Of a stretch of 7,579 bases of DNA, positions 1-7,472 are shown in pieces. The translations under genes were made by a program, and so were the position numbers. Every line of letters starts with the position of its first letter. Positions within the stretch are counted from its first letter, which is position 1. Location: the NCBI GenBank assembly GCA_012033095.1, contig JAAUPO010000095.1:1-7579 (forward strand), read 5' to 3'. Under the pieces are notes generated by a model. It ran no database searches. It was given only the letters and a program-made list of their open reading frames with translations, and was not told the origin of the DNA. The DNA comes from Synechococcaceae cyanobacterium RL_1_2. GTDB taxonomy: Bacteria; Cyanobacteriota; Cyanobacteriia; Cyanobacteriales; JAAUPO01.

Positions 1-558
1 GCCCCTAAGTCCCTGGCCAAGGATCGGATATAAGTCCCCTCACCACAATCAACTTTTATTTTTAATTCTGGCCCGCGATCTCGCTGAGCTCCTTGCCAAT
101 CTAAAATCTCGATCGCGGTAATGGTAACTTGGCGTAAAGGTACTTCGATCGTTTTTCCTTGGCGGGCCAGCTCATACAATTTTTCCCGTCCTGTTTGATG
201 GCACTATAGCGCGGGGGGAGTTGGTCAATGGTGCCAATAAAACCGGTAATAACGGCTCAATGGATCCTAAGGTTAATCCTTCAGTAGATTGTTCGGTAAG
301 GACTTCCCCTTCTAGATCATCGGTGGTGGTAGTAAGACCAAATCTAATGGTGGCAATATATTGTTTCGCTTTAGGTAAAAATTGTAATAGTCGAGTAGAT
401 CGATGAACTGCGATCGGTAATACACCGCTAGCCAGGGGATCTAACGTGCCACCATGGCCAATTTTTTTAGTTTGCAAAATGCGTCGTAACTTGCCCACAC
501 AATCATGGGAAGTCATCCCGATCGGCTTATGTAAATTAATAAAACCACCGCAATTCAT
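1..558 (-). CDS. truB: tRNA pseudouridine(55) synthase TruB, 3' part off the window, frameshifted as sequenced
   Basis: TruB isomerises U55 in the T-loop of tRNAs to pseudouridine in the cytoplasm. The start is the ATG complementary to 556-558. An AGGAG ribosome site (complement of 570-574) lies 11 nt upstream. Residues 1-50 show the family N-terminus, with [12 protein letters not shown] followed by [19 protein letters not shown]; Asp40 of GTLDP is the expected catalytic aspartate. The literal frame then runs into a spurious tail and stops at 172. On the same strand the expected sequence continues in other frames: [18 protein letters not shown], then [15 protein letters not shown], then the signature [15 protein letters not shown] up to base 1. 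Adding one base in the A run at 239-242 (T on the coding strand) and one in the T run at 180-184 joins all three. About 186 codons of a usual roughly 290 to 300 are in the window. Identity is secure; whether the gene is really broken is not. Sequencing error is the favoured reading because no other residues look degraded. Confidence 0.93.
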
Positions 559-906
559 CTAGTTAATTACTCCTACTACCAACGTCATTGTTACCCCAAA
601 TATCAAACTATCAGATCCCCCTAACCAGTGACTAACGTCCGGTGGTCAGTTAAACTATGACCCTAATTAAGGAGGTATTTCTATCCCCATGGGGGCGATC
701 GGTTACCATCTTAATCTAGTTATAAATATTCCTTTTTTATTTAGATTATCAACCGCCTAAATTAATTCTTCCATAGAGTTAAATTTAGCTGGAAATGGGC
801 TTTAAATTTACACCCCATACCGTCGTAAATGTGGGCCTAAGAATTACTAATAATCAAATACCTTTTCGTAAATTTTTTTATAAACCACCATTGAACCTAT
901 AGCCCC
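559..906. other. divergent intergenic region between truB and ndhF4
   Basis: This AT-rich 348-bp spacer must hold the promoters of both truB (leftward) and ndhF4 (rightward). I see no RNA gene. TATAAAT at about 720-726 and TATAAA at about 879-884 are possible -10-like elements on the + strand, but neither has a good -35 partner, so I do not assign a promoter. A perfect palindrome CCCCATGGGG lies at 685-694. A very strong Shine-Dalgarno match at 669-676 stands without any recognised gene downstream. Confidence 0.5.
689..760 (+). CDS. possible 23-aa small ORF with strong ribosome binding site
   Basis: The ORF encodes a 23-residue, mostly hydrophobic peptide starting MGAIGYHLNL and ending FRLSTA. 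It is preceded by AAGGAGGT at 669-676, an almost complete match to the anti-Shine-Dalgarno sequence, with a 12-nt spacer that is slightly long. No recognised gene in this window has a ribosome site this strong. I do not recognise the peptide. The ATG sits inside the palindrome CCCCATGGGG, which could affect its access to ribosomes. It lies about 150 bp upstream of ndhF4 on the same strand, so it could be a leader peptide or a chance ORF. A second tiny frame starting at 657 overlaps the ribosome site. The low confidence reflects the short length and lack of homology. Confidence 0.2.
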   Translation: MGAIGYHLNLVINIPFLFRLSTA

Positions 907-2769
907 ATGACAGATTTTTTGCTGTTCCATAGTTGGTTTATCCCTTTCTATGGCTTAATCGGAGCGATCGCATCTATCCCCTGGGCGATCGGTCTAGTCA
1001 AGCAAACTGGCCCCAGACCAGCCGCCTATATCAATATTTTCATGACCCTGTTGTCCTTTGTCCATGGTTCCATCGCATTTGAGGCGGTGATTGGGCGAGC
1101 ACCACAAAATTTTGTTTGGCATTGGTTTCAAGTGGCCGATCTCGATTTGACCCTATCGGTGGAATTATCCCCTGTGAGTTTGGGGGCTTTGGGGGTAGTG
1201 AGTATGATCAGTTTGGCAGCCCAAATCTATGCCCTGGGGTATATGGAAAAGGATTGGTCCATGGCCAGGTTTTATGGGTTAATGGGCTTTTTTGAAGCAG
1301 CGTTGGTGGGTTTATCCCTCAGTGATTCCTTACTATTTAGCTATGGTTTATTAGAATTATTAACCCTTTCTACCTATCTCTTAGTGGGTTTTTGGTATGC
1401 CCAACCCCTAGTGGTTACAGCGGCGAGGGATGCCTTTTTAACCAAACGAGTTGGGGATATTTTGTTATTAATGGGCATTGTGGCCCTATCCTGCTACGGT
1501 GAGGGCTTGAGCTTTTCTGAGTTAGGTACCTGGGCTCAAAATCCTCGTATTCAGCCCTTTACTGCTACCTTACTGGGTTTAGCCCTGATGGCGGGGCCCG
1601 TCGGCAAATGTGCCCAATTTCCCCTCAATCTGTGGTTAGACGAAGCCATGGAAGGCCCTAATCCGGCGGGGATCATGCGTAACTCGATCGTGGTCTCCGC
1701 TGGGGCTTACGTTTTAATTAAATTACAACCGGTGTTTACCCTGTCTCCGGTGGTTTACGATACGTTAATTATTTTGGGTACCATCACTGCGATCGGGGCT
1801 TCATTGATGGCGATCGCCCAAATTGACATTAAACGTACCCTTCCCATTCCACGAGTGTTTACTTGGGTTTAGTGTTTATTGCCGTGGGTTTAGGGGATGT
1901 GGATATTGCCTTTTTATTGCTGTGCAGCCACGCGATCGCCAAAGCCTTGTTATTCATGAGTGCTGGGGGAATAATTTGGACAACCAACGGCCAAAACATT
2001 ACCGAAATGGGAGGGTTAGGCAAAAAAATGCCCTTAACCGCTTCAGCCTTTATTGTCGGCAGTGCAGGTTTATTAGTGGTTACCCCCCTAGGAATGTTTT
2101 GGACTGTCCAAAAATGGTTTAACGGTTCCTGGGATGTGCCCTGGTGGTTAGTGGCTGTGATCGTCTTTGTGAACGTAATGAGCGCGATTAATTTAGTTAG
2201 AACCTTCCGCTTAGTGTTCCTTGGCCCTTCCCAACCCAAAACCCGCCGAGCCCCCGAAGTTCCGTGGGCCATGGCTCTTCCCATGGCATCCATGATTATT
2301 ATGACCATCATGACCACCTTTGTTCCCCTCCAATGGCAGCTATGGCTGAGTCGTTATGAGCCGGTGGCTGCGGGTAGTGACCTGAGTACTACTTTTGACT
2401 TCTATGGCGTGCTCTTTGGTGGTGTCATCGGTGTTGCGATCGGGGCGACTATCTACCTAAATCGACAATATGCCCGTTCTAGTCAGTTCTATCTCCGGTT
2501 TTACAGGATTTATTCGCCTACGATTTTACATTGCAGATCTCTATAACGTCACGGTGGTTTGGGCGGTTAGTAATTTAGCCAAATTAACCAACTGGTTCGA
2601 TCGCTATGTAGTGGATGGAATTGTTAACCTTGTTACCCTCGCCACGGTTCTCAGCGGCAGTACCCTCAAATACAACAGTTCTGGCCAATCCCAATTTTAC
2701 ATTTTAACGATTTTGATTGGGGTAGTTGGTCTAGTGTGGTTAGCCTTTAATGGTTATTTATCTTTTTAA
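907..2769 (+). CDS. ndhF4: NAD(P)H-quinone oxidoreductase subunit NdhF4 (CO2-uptake NDH-1 type), frameshifted as sequenced
   Basis: This is a large antiporter-like membrane subunit of thylakoid NDH-1. The F3/F4 subtypes pair with NdhD3/D4 and CupA/CupB to drive CO2 hydration. It starts MTDFLLFHSWFIPFYG; residues 105-160 include QIYALGYMEKDW and the membrane Glu150, and LTKRVGD follows at 178-184. At 250-260 the segment PNPAGIMRNS replaces the PVSALIHAATMV-type segment of respiratory NdhF1, which marks the CO2-uptake clade. HGSIAF and VADLDLTLSVELSPVSLGAL favour F4 over F3. The literal frame stops at 1872, but AFLLLCSHAIAKALLFMSAGGIIWTT and the rest continue in other frames. Single missing bases at 1841-1842, in T4 at 2499-2502 and in T4 at 2524-2527 restore TLSHSTSVYLGLVF and RFLQDLFAYDFYIADLYN. 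The repaired product is 621 aa, normal for the family. No clear Shine-Dalgarno precedes it, and no ndhD4 or cupB lies next to it. Confidence 0.88.
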
Positions 2770-3035
2770 ATAAGAATAATTATTGGATTCGAGTTGTTGC
2801 GTAATAAGCTCAAAAATCCTTGAAACTTTTGTTGAGCGATTATTTCAGTGATTCTCTGGTAAAATCCTTATAAACTAATCTGTATAAGCATTTCAGAGAT
2901 TTTTCTATTTATTTCCCAACAGCTCCATTTTGATAGCGAGTTTCATCATTGTAGATAACAGCCTAAACTTTACAAGTTTTTAGTGGGTAAGGATTTTCGT
3001 GCACTTAAACCTAAGTCAATCTGCTATCTGCTCAT
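2770..3035. other. AT-rich gene-free gap
   Basis: No gene, RNA or HIP1 site is visible in this 266-bp gap. The 9-mer AAAATCCTT occurs at 2813-2821 and 2861-2869, and inverted at 2989-2997. A small dyad CTTATA/TATAAG with a 10-nt loop lies around 2867-2888. These could be remnants of a decayed repeat element or chance matches in AT-rich DNA. The promoter of the following membrane-protein gene should be here, but I cannot place it. Confidence 0.4.
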
Positions 3036-3614
3036 ATGCAAAACAACTTAAAAATTCCCATTAATCTTCGCAACAAAATAAATAAGGAGCTTCAACCAGC
3101 AGAAGTTATCATCTGGGTGCAACAACCCATACCACGATTTTTTACTGGTGCTTCCATCATCAGTTTTTTATTTGGGATTCCCTGGACTAGTTTCGCCCTA
3201 TTTTGGACTTGGGGCGCATTAGGGTTTGCACTACCAGACCTAAAACAAGGCCCACAACCTCAGCACATGTTTGCTTTGTTTGGAATACCGTTTGTGCTGA
3301 TTGGTGTGGCAATGTTATTTAGTCCTATTTTGCTATGGCAATTAGCACAACATACCGTTTATTTAGTGACAGACCAACGAGCTATTTCTATTCAAGATGC
3401 CTGGGTTACCACCATCCGAAGCTATTTACCCCATCAGTTACAAAATATATATCGTAAAGAAAGAGCCGATGGCACAGGGGATGTAATTATCACCGTTCGG
3501 CAATGGAAAGACAGCGATGGGAATCCAATCGATGAGGAGATCGGTTTTTTTGGCGTTCCTAACCCCCAGGATGTTGAAAATATCTTGAGGCAATTATCCC
3601 AAAAGAATGTTTAA
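3036..3614 (+). CDS. hypothetical membrane protein, two membrane segments plus a PH-like C-terminal domain
   Basis: This 192-aa protein is of unknown function. Its N-terminus has a soluble stretch with EVIIWVQQPIPRFF at 23-36. Two hydrophobic segments follow, at about 38-66 (a hairpin rich in F, W and G) and 80-104. The C-terminal half is polar: HTVYLVTDQRAISIQ at 106-120, then RADGTGDVIITVR at 143-155 and EIGFFGVPNPQDVENILRQL at 168-187. The order of a WxGQP-like start, two membrane segments, a YxxTDQRxI strand, an ADGxGD turn and a final GFxGVxxPxxVxxxI strand-helix resembles bacterial membrane proteins with a PH-like (bPH) domain; this is recalled from family patterns, not searched. The gene stands alone, 266 bp after ndhF4 and 115 bp before proS, and is intact. 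It lacks HIP1 sites, unlike its neighbours. The start at 3036 is the first ATG in frame, with no strong ribosome site. Confidence 0.8.
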   Translation: MQNNLKIPINLRNKINKELQPAEVIIWVQQPIPRFFTGASIISFLFGIPWTSFALFWTWGALGFALPDLKQGPQPQHMFALFGIPFVLIGVAMLFSPILLWQLAQHTVYLVTDQRAISIQDAWVTTIRSYLPHQLQNIYRKERADGTGDVIITVRQWKDSDGNPIDEEIGFFGVPNPQDVENILRQLSQKNV

Positions 3615-3691
3615 TGGCATTGAAGTAAAGCTGAAGTGCAATATTGGGATCGCTCAAGGATGTTGATGCTATTTCCCCATCCCCTTGGCTT

Positions 3692-3697
3692 TATAAT
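3692..3697 (+). promoter_or_regulatory. predicted -10 box for proS
   Basis: A perfect TATAAT hexamer lies 32 nt upstream of the proS ATG. It predicts a transcript start near 3704 and a leader of about 25 nt. No TTGACA-like -35 box sits at the usual 16 to 18 nt (TTGATG at 3663-3668 is too far away). Cyanobacterial promoters often work with a -10 box alone. It supports transcribing proS separately from the upstream gene. Confidence 0.5.
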
Positions 3698-3729
3698 GAA
3701 GGGCTGAACTATTTTGGATAAGAGAGCCC

Positions 3730-5529
3730 ATGCGTCTTTCGCAAATGCTATTTGTTACCCTCCGTGAAGATCCGGCTGAAGCGGAAATTCCTTCCCATAA
3801 ACTGTTAGTTAGGGCTGGTTATATTCGGCGAATTGGTAGCGGTATTTATAGTTATTTGCCGTTGATGTGGCGAGTGTTGCAAAAGGTTTCCCAGATTGTG
3901 CGGGAGGAGATGAATGCCACCGGTGCCCAGGAATGTTTATTGCCCCAACTGCAACCGGCGGAATTATGGCAGGAGTCTGGCCGCTGGGATACCTATACCA
4001 AAGCAGAAGGGATTATGTTTTCCCTCCGCGATCGCCAGGATCGGGAATTAGGTTTAGGGCCCACCCATGAGGAAGTAATTACCACGATCGCGAAGGATAT
4101 GATCCGCTCCTATCGTCAATTACCGGTGCATCTTTATCAAATGCAATCTAAATTTAGGGATGAAATTCGTCCTCGTTTTGGGTTAATGCGGGGGCGGGAA
4201 TTCATCATGAAGGATGGTTATTCTTTCCATGCAGATGAAGGGAGCCTGAAGGAAACCTATAACGATATGGATCAGGCCTACCGTAATATTATTCGTCGTT
4301 GTGGCTTAGAGTTTACGGCGGTAGAAGCAGACTCCGGCGCGATCGGGGGGTCTGGTTCCCAGGAATTTATGGTGCTAGCGGATGCGGGGGAAGATGAGGT
4401 TCTTTATACCCCGATGGGAAGTATGCCGCCAACTCGGAAAAGGCGATTTCCCTGCCCAGGGATGCCATGGATTCTCCTTTTTCTGGCTACGAAAAACGCC
4501 ATACCCCCAATACCTCTACCATTGCTGCGGTGTGCGCTTTGTTAGAGTGTGACCCTCGCACCGTGGTCAAAACGTTCTTTACCAGGGGTTTATGACAATG
4601 GCACCACCGTATTGGTGTTGATTTCCATCCGGGGGGATCAGGATGTGAATGAAGTCAAATTAACTAATGAGTTAGTTAAAGTTGCAGGGAATTATGGTGC
4701 GACGACCTTACTCAATTTGACGGTTCCAGATGAATCTAGCCAACAAAAATGGGCGAGTAATCCTTTACCGTTGGGTTATATTGCCCCTGATTTGGGGGAT
4801 GACTATATTGGGGCGCAAACAAATATTGCACCTAAATTTCTACGGATGGTCGATCGCACCGCTGTAGAGTTAGAAAATTTTGTAACCGGTGCCAATGCCA
4901 CGGATTACCATGTGGTGGGGGCAAATTGGGGACAACAATTTAGTTTGCCGAGCTTACAAGTTGATATTCGTCTAGCGAAGGCAGGCGATCGCGCTCTCCA
5001 TGATTCTAGCGTCACCCTACAATCGGCCAGGGGCATTGAAGTCGGCCACATTTTTCAGTTAGGGACTAAATATTCCCAAGCAATGGGAGCCACCTTTACC
5101 AATGAGGATGGTAAGGAAGTACCGTTAGTGATGGGTTGTTATGGCATTGGGGTCTCCCGCCTGGCCCAGGCTGCGGTTGAACAAAACTACGATGATAACG
5201 GTATTATTTGGCCCACCGCGATCGCACCTTACCAAGTGGTAATTGTTGTACCCAACGTCACCAGTGAAGAACAAGTGACAGTGGCTGAACAATTATATAC
5301 CGCCTTCCATAGTGCCGGCATTGATACCCTCCTTGACGATCGCGATGAACGGGCTGGGGTTAAATTCAAAGATTCTGAATTGATCGGCATTCCCTACCGG
5401 ATTACCACCGGTCGCTCCCTCAAAGAAGGCAAAGTTGAAGTGGTCAAACGTCAAGATGGCGATCGCCAAGATCTCCCCATTGATCAAGTCGTTGCCACGA
5501 TCAAAAGCTGGATTGAGTTGGATCAATAA
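3730..5529 (+). CDS. proS: prolyl-tRNA synthetase (bacterial type with editing insertion), frameshifted as sequenced
   Basis: ProS charges tRNA-Pro with proline in the cytoplasm. It is a class II synthetase. The order is: N-terminus [19 protein letters not shown]; motif 1 region around 34-90, with [14 protein letters not shown] and [19 protein letters not shown] at 110-116; motif 2 around 142-163, with [22 protein letters not shown]; an editing (YbaK-like) insertion from about 225 to 400; motif 3 near 470-478, GCYGIGVSR; and a C-terminal anticodon-binding domain with [23 protein letters not shown]. The literal frame stops at 4545 and reopens at 4549. Between 4412 and 4588 the true sequence lies in the other frames: [32 protein letters not shown], then [19 protein letters not shown]. 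Adding one base each in C4 4409-4412, A4 4569-4572 and G4 4585-4588 gives an uninterrupted 600-aa protein, the usual size. The three losses sum to one codon, so the C-terminal half returns to the original frame. Expected to be essential, so real loss would be surprising. Confidence 0.95.
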
Positions 5530-5545
5530 TTCCTAAAATCTGGGC

Positions 5546-5682
5546 CTAAGAGGATGTTTGAAAAGCCCCCTTGCCCTCCATTCTGGGGGAAATCACCTAG
5601 ATTTTAACCAATGAAGTCCCTCAAATTGCGGGATTTAGGGGGCGACTCAACAACATTTGATCCTTTTCAAACACGTTCTAAG
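5546..5682. mobile_element. MITE-like element 1 (137 bp)
   Basis: The ends are imperfect 20-bp inverted repeats at 5546-5565 and 5663-5682. They match at 16 of 20 positions and share the inner GTTTGAAAAG. There is no coding capacity. The interior is rich in C and G runs that can fold, including a palindromic core at 5614-5643. No flanking target duplication is evident. It begins 16 bp after the proS stop, so proS transcripts probably run into it and may end in its hairpins. It is best read as a non-autonomous derivative of an insertion sequence not present here; the parent family is not identified. Confidence 0.65.
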
Positions 5683-5711
5683 GTAGTGCTAAAGGTGTAA
5701 AAGTATTTAGA

Positions 5712-5735
5712 CCCAGGATAATTGATTATCCAGGG
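5712..5735. repeat. dyad symmetry (possible operator or transcript hairpin)
   Basis: A near-perfect dyad: CCC-A-GGATAAT, a central TG, then ATTATCC-A-GGG. It has ten pairable positions per arm with a single A/A mismatch, and lies between two mobile elements. No T-run follows, so a standard intrinsic terminator is not supported. It could be a protein-binding palindrome or part of an older mobile-element end. Confidence 0.45.
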
Positions 5736-5747
5736 GTTTAATCTTCT

Positions 5748-5877
5748 AGGGCAAACGCATACTAATTTTCACTCAACGAAAGAATAATAGTTTCAGCGAT
5801 TTTTTAAAATTTTTATTCTCAATAAAAGCTTGTTTAACTTTGCTTATTGCGAAAAAAGAGGAGTATGCGTTTTCCCT
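5748..5877. mobile_element. MITE-like element 2 (130 bp) with 12-bp flanking direct repeat
   Basis: Terminal inverted repeats of 16 bp lie at 5748-5763 and 5862-5877 and match at 15 of 16 positions (AGGG-C/A-AAACGCATACT). They are flanked directly by GTTTAATCTTCT at 5736-5747 and GTTTAATCTTCC at 5878-5889, an 11 of 12 match that looks like a target-site duplication. The interior is AT-rich with no ORF. A duplication of 11 to 13 bp is typical of IS4-group transposases, but assignment to that group is inference. It lies about 170 bp upstream of argJ, so it could influence the argJ promoter. Confidence 0.75.
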
Positions 5878-5936
5878 GTTTAATCTTCCTGATCCTTACT
5901 TGTATCGGACTACCCGTTCTAAGAAAAGAGGATTAT

Positions 5937-5994
5937 TTAGGGATTAGGGAAAATTTTCAATCTAAAAAAATTCATTAATCCCTAACTTTCCCTA
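5937..5994 (+). promoter_or_regulatory. overlapping inverted repeats in the argJ upstream region
   Basis: TTAGGGATTA at 5937-5946 pairs perfectly with TAATCCCTAA at 5976-5985 (29-nt loop). TAGGGAAA at 5945-5952 pairs perfectly with TTTCCCTA at 5987-5994. The two pairings share bases 5945-5946 and cross each other, so they would compete or form a pseudoknot in RNA. The block ends 54 nt before the preferred argJ start. A repeat-element remnant or a protein-binding site is as likely as an RNA switch. Confidence 0.35.
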
Positions 5995-6048
5995 GGCCCC
6001 CAACCACTAAACTAGATGGTTAATCAATATTGCATAGGATTAGAACCC

Positions 6049-7290
6049 ATGGCTGATTGGCAACAAATTAGTGGTAGCGTTACTGCTCCGAAAGGATTTA
6101 AGGCTTGCGGGATCAAAGCAGGATTAAAACCCTCTGGGGCGGATGATTTAGCTCTTATTTTTTCGGAAAGTGAAGCGATCTCGGCGGGTCTCTTCACTAA
6201 GTCCCAAGTACGGGCAGCTTGTGTGGATTATTGTCGCCAAAATTTAAGTAAACATTCCCTGGCCAGAGCCATCCTGTGTAATGCGGGCCAAGCCAATGCC
6301 GCCACTGGGGAATTAGGACTACAGGATGCCCTCGATTCCGCCGCAGCGATCGCTTCCGCCCTAGGCATCGGCGAAGAACAAGTACTGTTAGCTTCCACTG
6401 GGGTGATTGGCCAAAGGATTAAAATGGATGCCCTTAAAGCCGCCATTCCTGATTTAGTAGCAGCCCTATCCTCCGATGGTGGAGATGCCGCCGCCAAAGC
6501 AATTATTACCACGGATCTAGTCACCAAAACCATTGCCCTAGAAACCACGATCGAAGGAAAACCGGTCAGAATTGGGGGAATGTCCAAAGGCTCAGGGATG
6601 ATTCACCCCAATATGGCCACCATGTTAGCTTTTATTACCTGTGATGCGGCCGTTAGTAGTGGCCTCTGGCAGGAAATGTTAGCCCGAGCGGTGAATAAAA
6701 GTTTTAATCAAATTACCGTGGATGGGGACACCAGCACTAACGATGCGGTGATTGCTTTAAGTAATGGCCAATCCCGTACCTCCGCGATTACTAAGCTAGA
6801 TGCTAACGGCCAAAAATTAGAAGCAATGCTCACGGAAGTGTGCCAACATTTAGCTAAAGCGATCGCGAGGGATGGGGAAGGGGCAACCTGTCTAGTGGAA
6901 GTTCAGGTTACAGGGGCCGAAACCGATGAAGGGGCCAGAGCGGTGGCTAAGACCATTGCTGGTTCCTCACTAGTTAAATCCGCTGTCTTTGGCCGAGATC
7001 CTAACTGGGGCCGCATTGCTGGGGCTGCGGGCCGCGCTGGGGTGGTCTTTAAGCAAGAAGAATTGGGCATTAAACTAGGGAACTTTTTGTTGATGGAACA
7101 GGGCCAGCCTCAACCCTTTGATCGCGCTGCGGCTAGTCAGTATCTCAAGGATGCAGCTGCTGGGGAATACCTTAAATCCGATACGGTACTCATGCAGGTG
7201 TCGGTGGGAAATGGCCCAGGAGAAGGCATCGCCTGGGGCTGTGACCTTAGCTATGATTACGTCAAAATCAACGCGGAATATACCACCTAA
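6049..7290 (+). CDS. argJ: bifunctional glutamate N-acetyltransferase / amino-acid N-acetyltransferase ArgJ
   Basis: ArgJ moves the acetyl group from N-acetylornithine to glutamate, and often also makes N-acetylglutamate from acetyl-CoA; this is the cyclic route of arginine synthesis in the cytoplasm. The preferred start is the ATG at 6049, giving MADWQQISGSVTAPKGF and 413 aa, the normal cyanobacterial length. An in-frame ATG at 6016 would add 11 residues that do not fit the family. AGGAT near 6035 is a weak ribosome site for the inner start. Visible motifs are STGVIGQRIKMD from residue 116, then GMIHPNMATMLAF with Thr191, where the precursor cuts itself between Ala190 and Thr191 to form alpha and beta chains (Thr191 becomes the nucleophile). 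QITVDGDTSTNDAV and FGRDPNWGRIAGAAGRAG (315 onward) follow, with the usual C-terminus GCDLSYDYVKINAEYTT. The frame is intact, unlike that of proS and ndhF4. No other arginine genes are nearby, which is usual in cyanobacteria. Confidence 0.96.
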   Translation: MADWQQISGSVTAPKGFKACGIKAGLKPSGADDLALIFSESEAISAGLFTKSQVRAACVDYCRQNLSKHSLARAILCNAGQANAATGELGLQDALDSAAAIASALGIGEEQVLLASTGVIGQRIKMDALKAAIPDLVAALSSDGGDAAAKAIITTDLVTKTIALETTIEGKPVRIGGMSKGSGMIHPNMATMLAFITCDAAVSSGLWQEMLARAVNKSFNQITVDGDTSTNDAVIALSNGQSRTSAITKLDANGQKLEAMLTEVCQHLAKAIARDGEGATCLVEVQVTGAETDEGARAVAKTIAGSSLVKSAVFGRDPNWGRIAGAAGRAGVVFKQEELGIKLGNFLLMEQGQPQPFDRAAASQYLKDAAAGEYLKSDTVLMQVSVGNGPGEGIAWGCDLSYDYVKINAEYTT

Positions 7291-7472
7291 GAGCTTGCAG
7301 AATAATTATATTATGATATTCAATTGGATTTAGTGTGGGATTTTATTCCTTGCCATAGGCTGATTTCAGTTCTATATATTTCCTATAATTATCCCAAAAA
7401 ACTATATTGGGCGCGATCGCTTAGCTATCGGTTTTAAATAGCCCATGGCCAGCGTAGAATTCAATAATCACA
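7291..7472. other. gene-free downstream region of argJ
   Basis: No gene is recognised here. A HIP1 octamer lies at about 7411-7418. On the minus strand an open stretch ends in EFYAGHGLFKTDS followed by a stop near 7429. It could be the last codons of a leftward gene cut off by the element at 7473-7579, but I do not recognise it and it is too short to call. CCCAA/TTGGG around 7393-7410 is a weak hairpin. Confidence 0.3.

Noticed and set aside
1841..1862. Programmed frameshift in ndhF4
   Set aside because: There is no slippery heptamer or downstream stem, and two more shifts of the same type occur in the gene, which fits error or decay better.
1859..2317. 152-aa open frame on the minus strand within ndhF4
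   Set aside because: It is a low-complexity methionine/isoleucine-rich shadow antisense to the conserved NdhF sequence.
4549..5529. Separate short gene after proS
   Set aside because: It is the C-terminal half of proS in the same frame; the apparent gap comes from three small deletions upstream.
5816..5830. Intrinsic terminator candidate around the T-rich stretch
   Set aside because: The T runs lie inside element 2 and are not preceded by a GC-rich stem.
6016..6048. Upstream ATG extending argJ by 11 residues
   Set aside because: Cyanobacterial ArgJ begins at the MADWQ-type start and is about 413 aa; the extra residues do not resemble the family.
6228..6587. 119-aa open frame on the minus strand within argJ
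   Set aside because: It is fully antisense to intact, highly conserved argJ and has no recognisable protein features.
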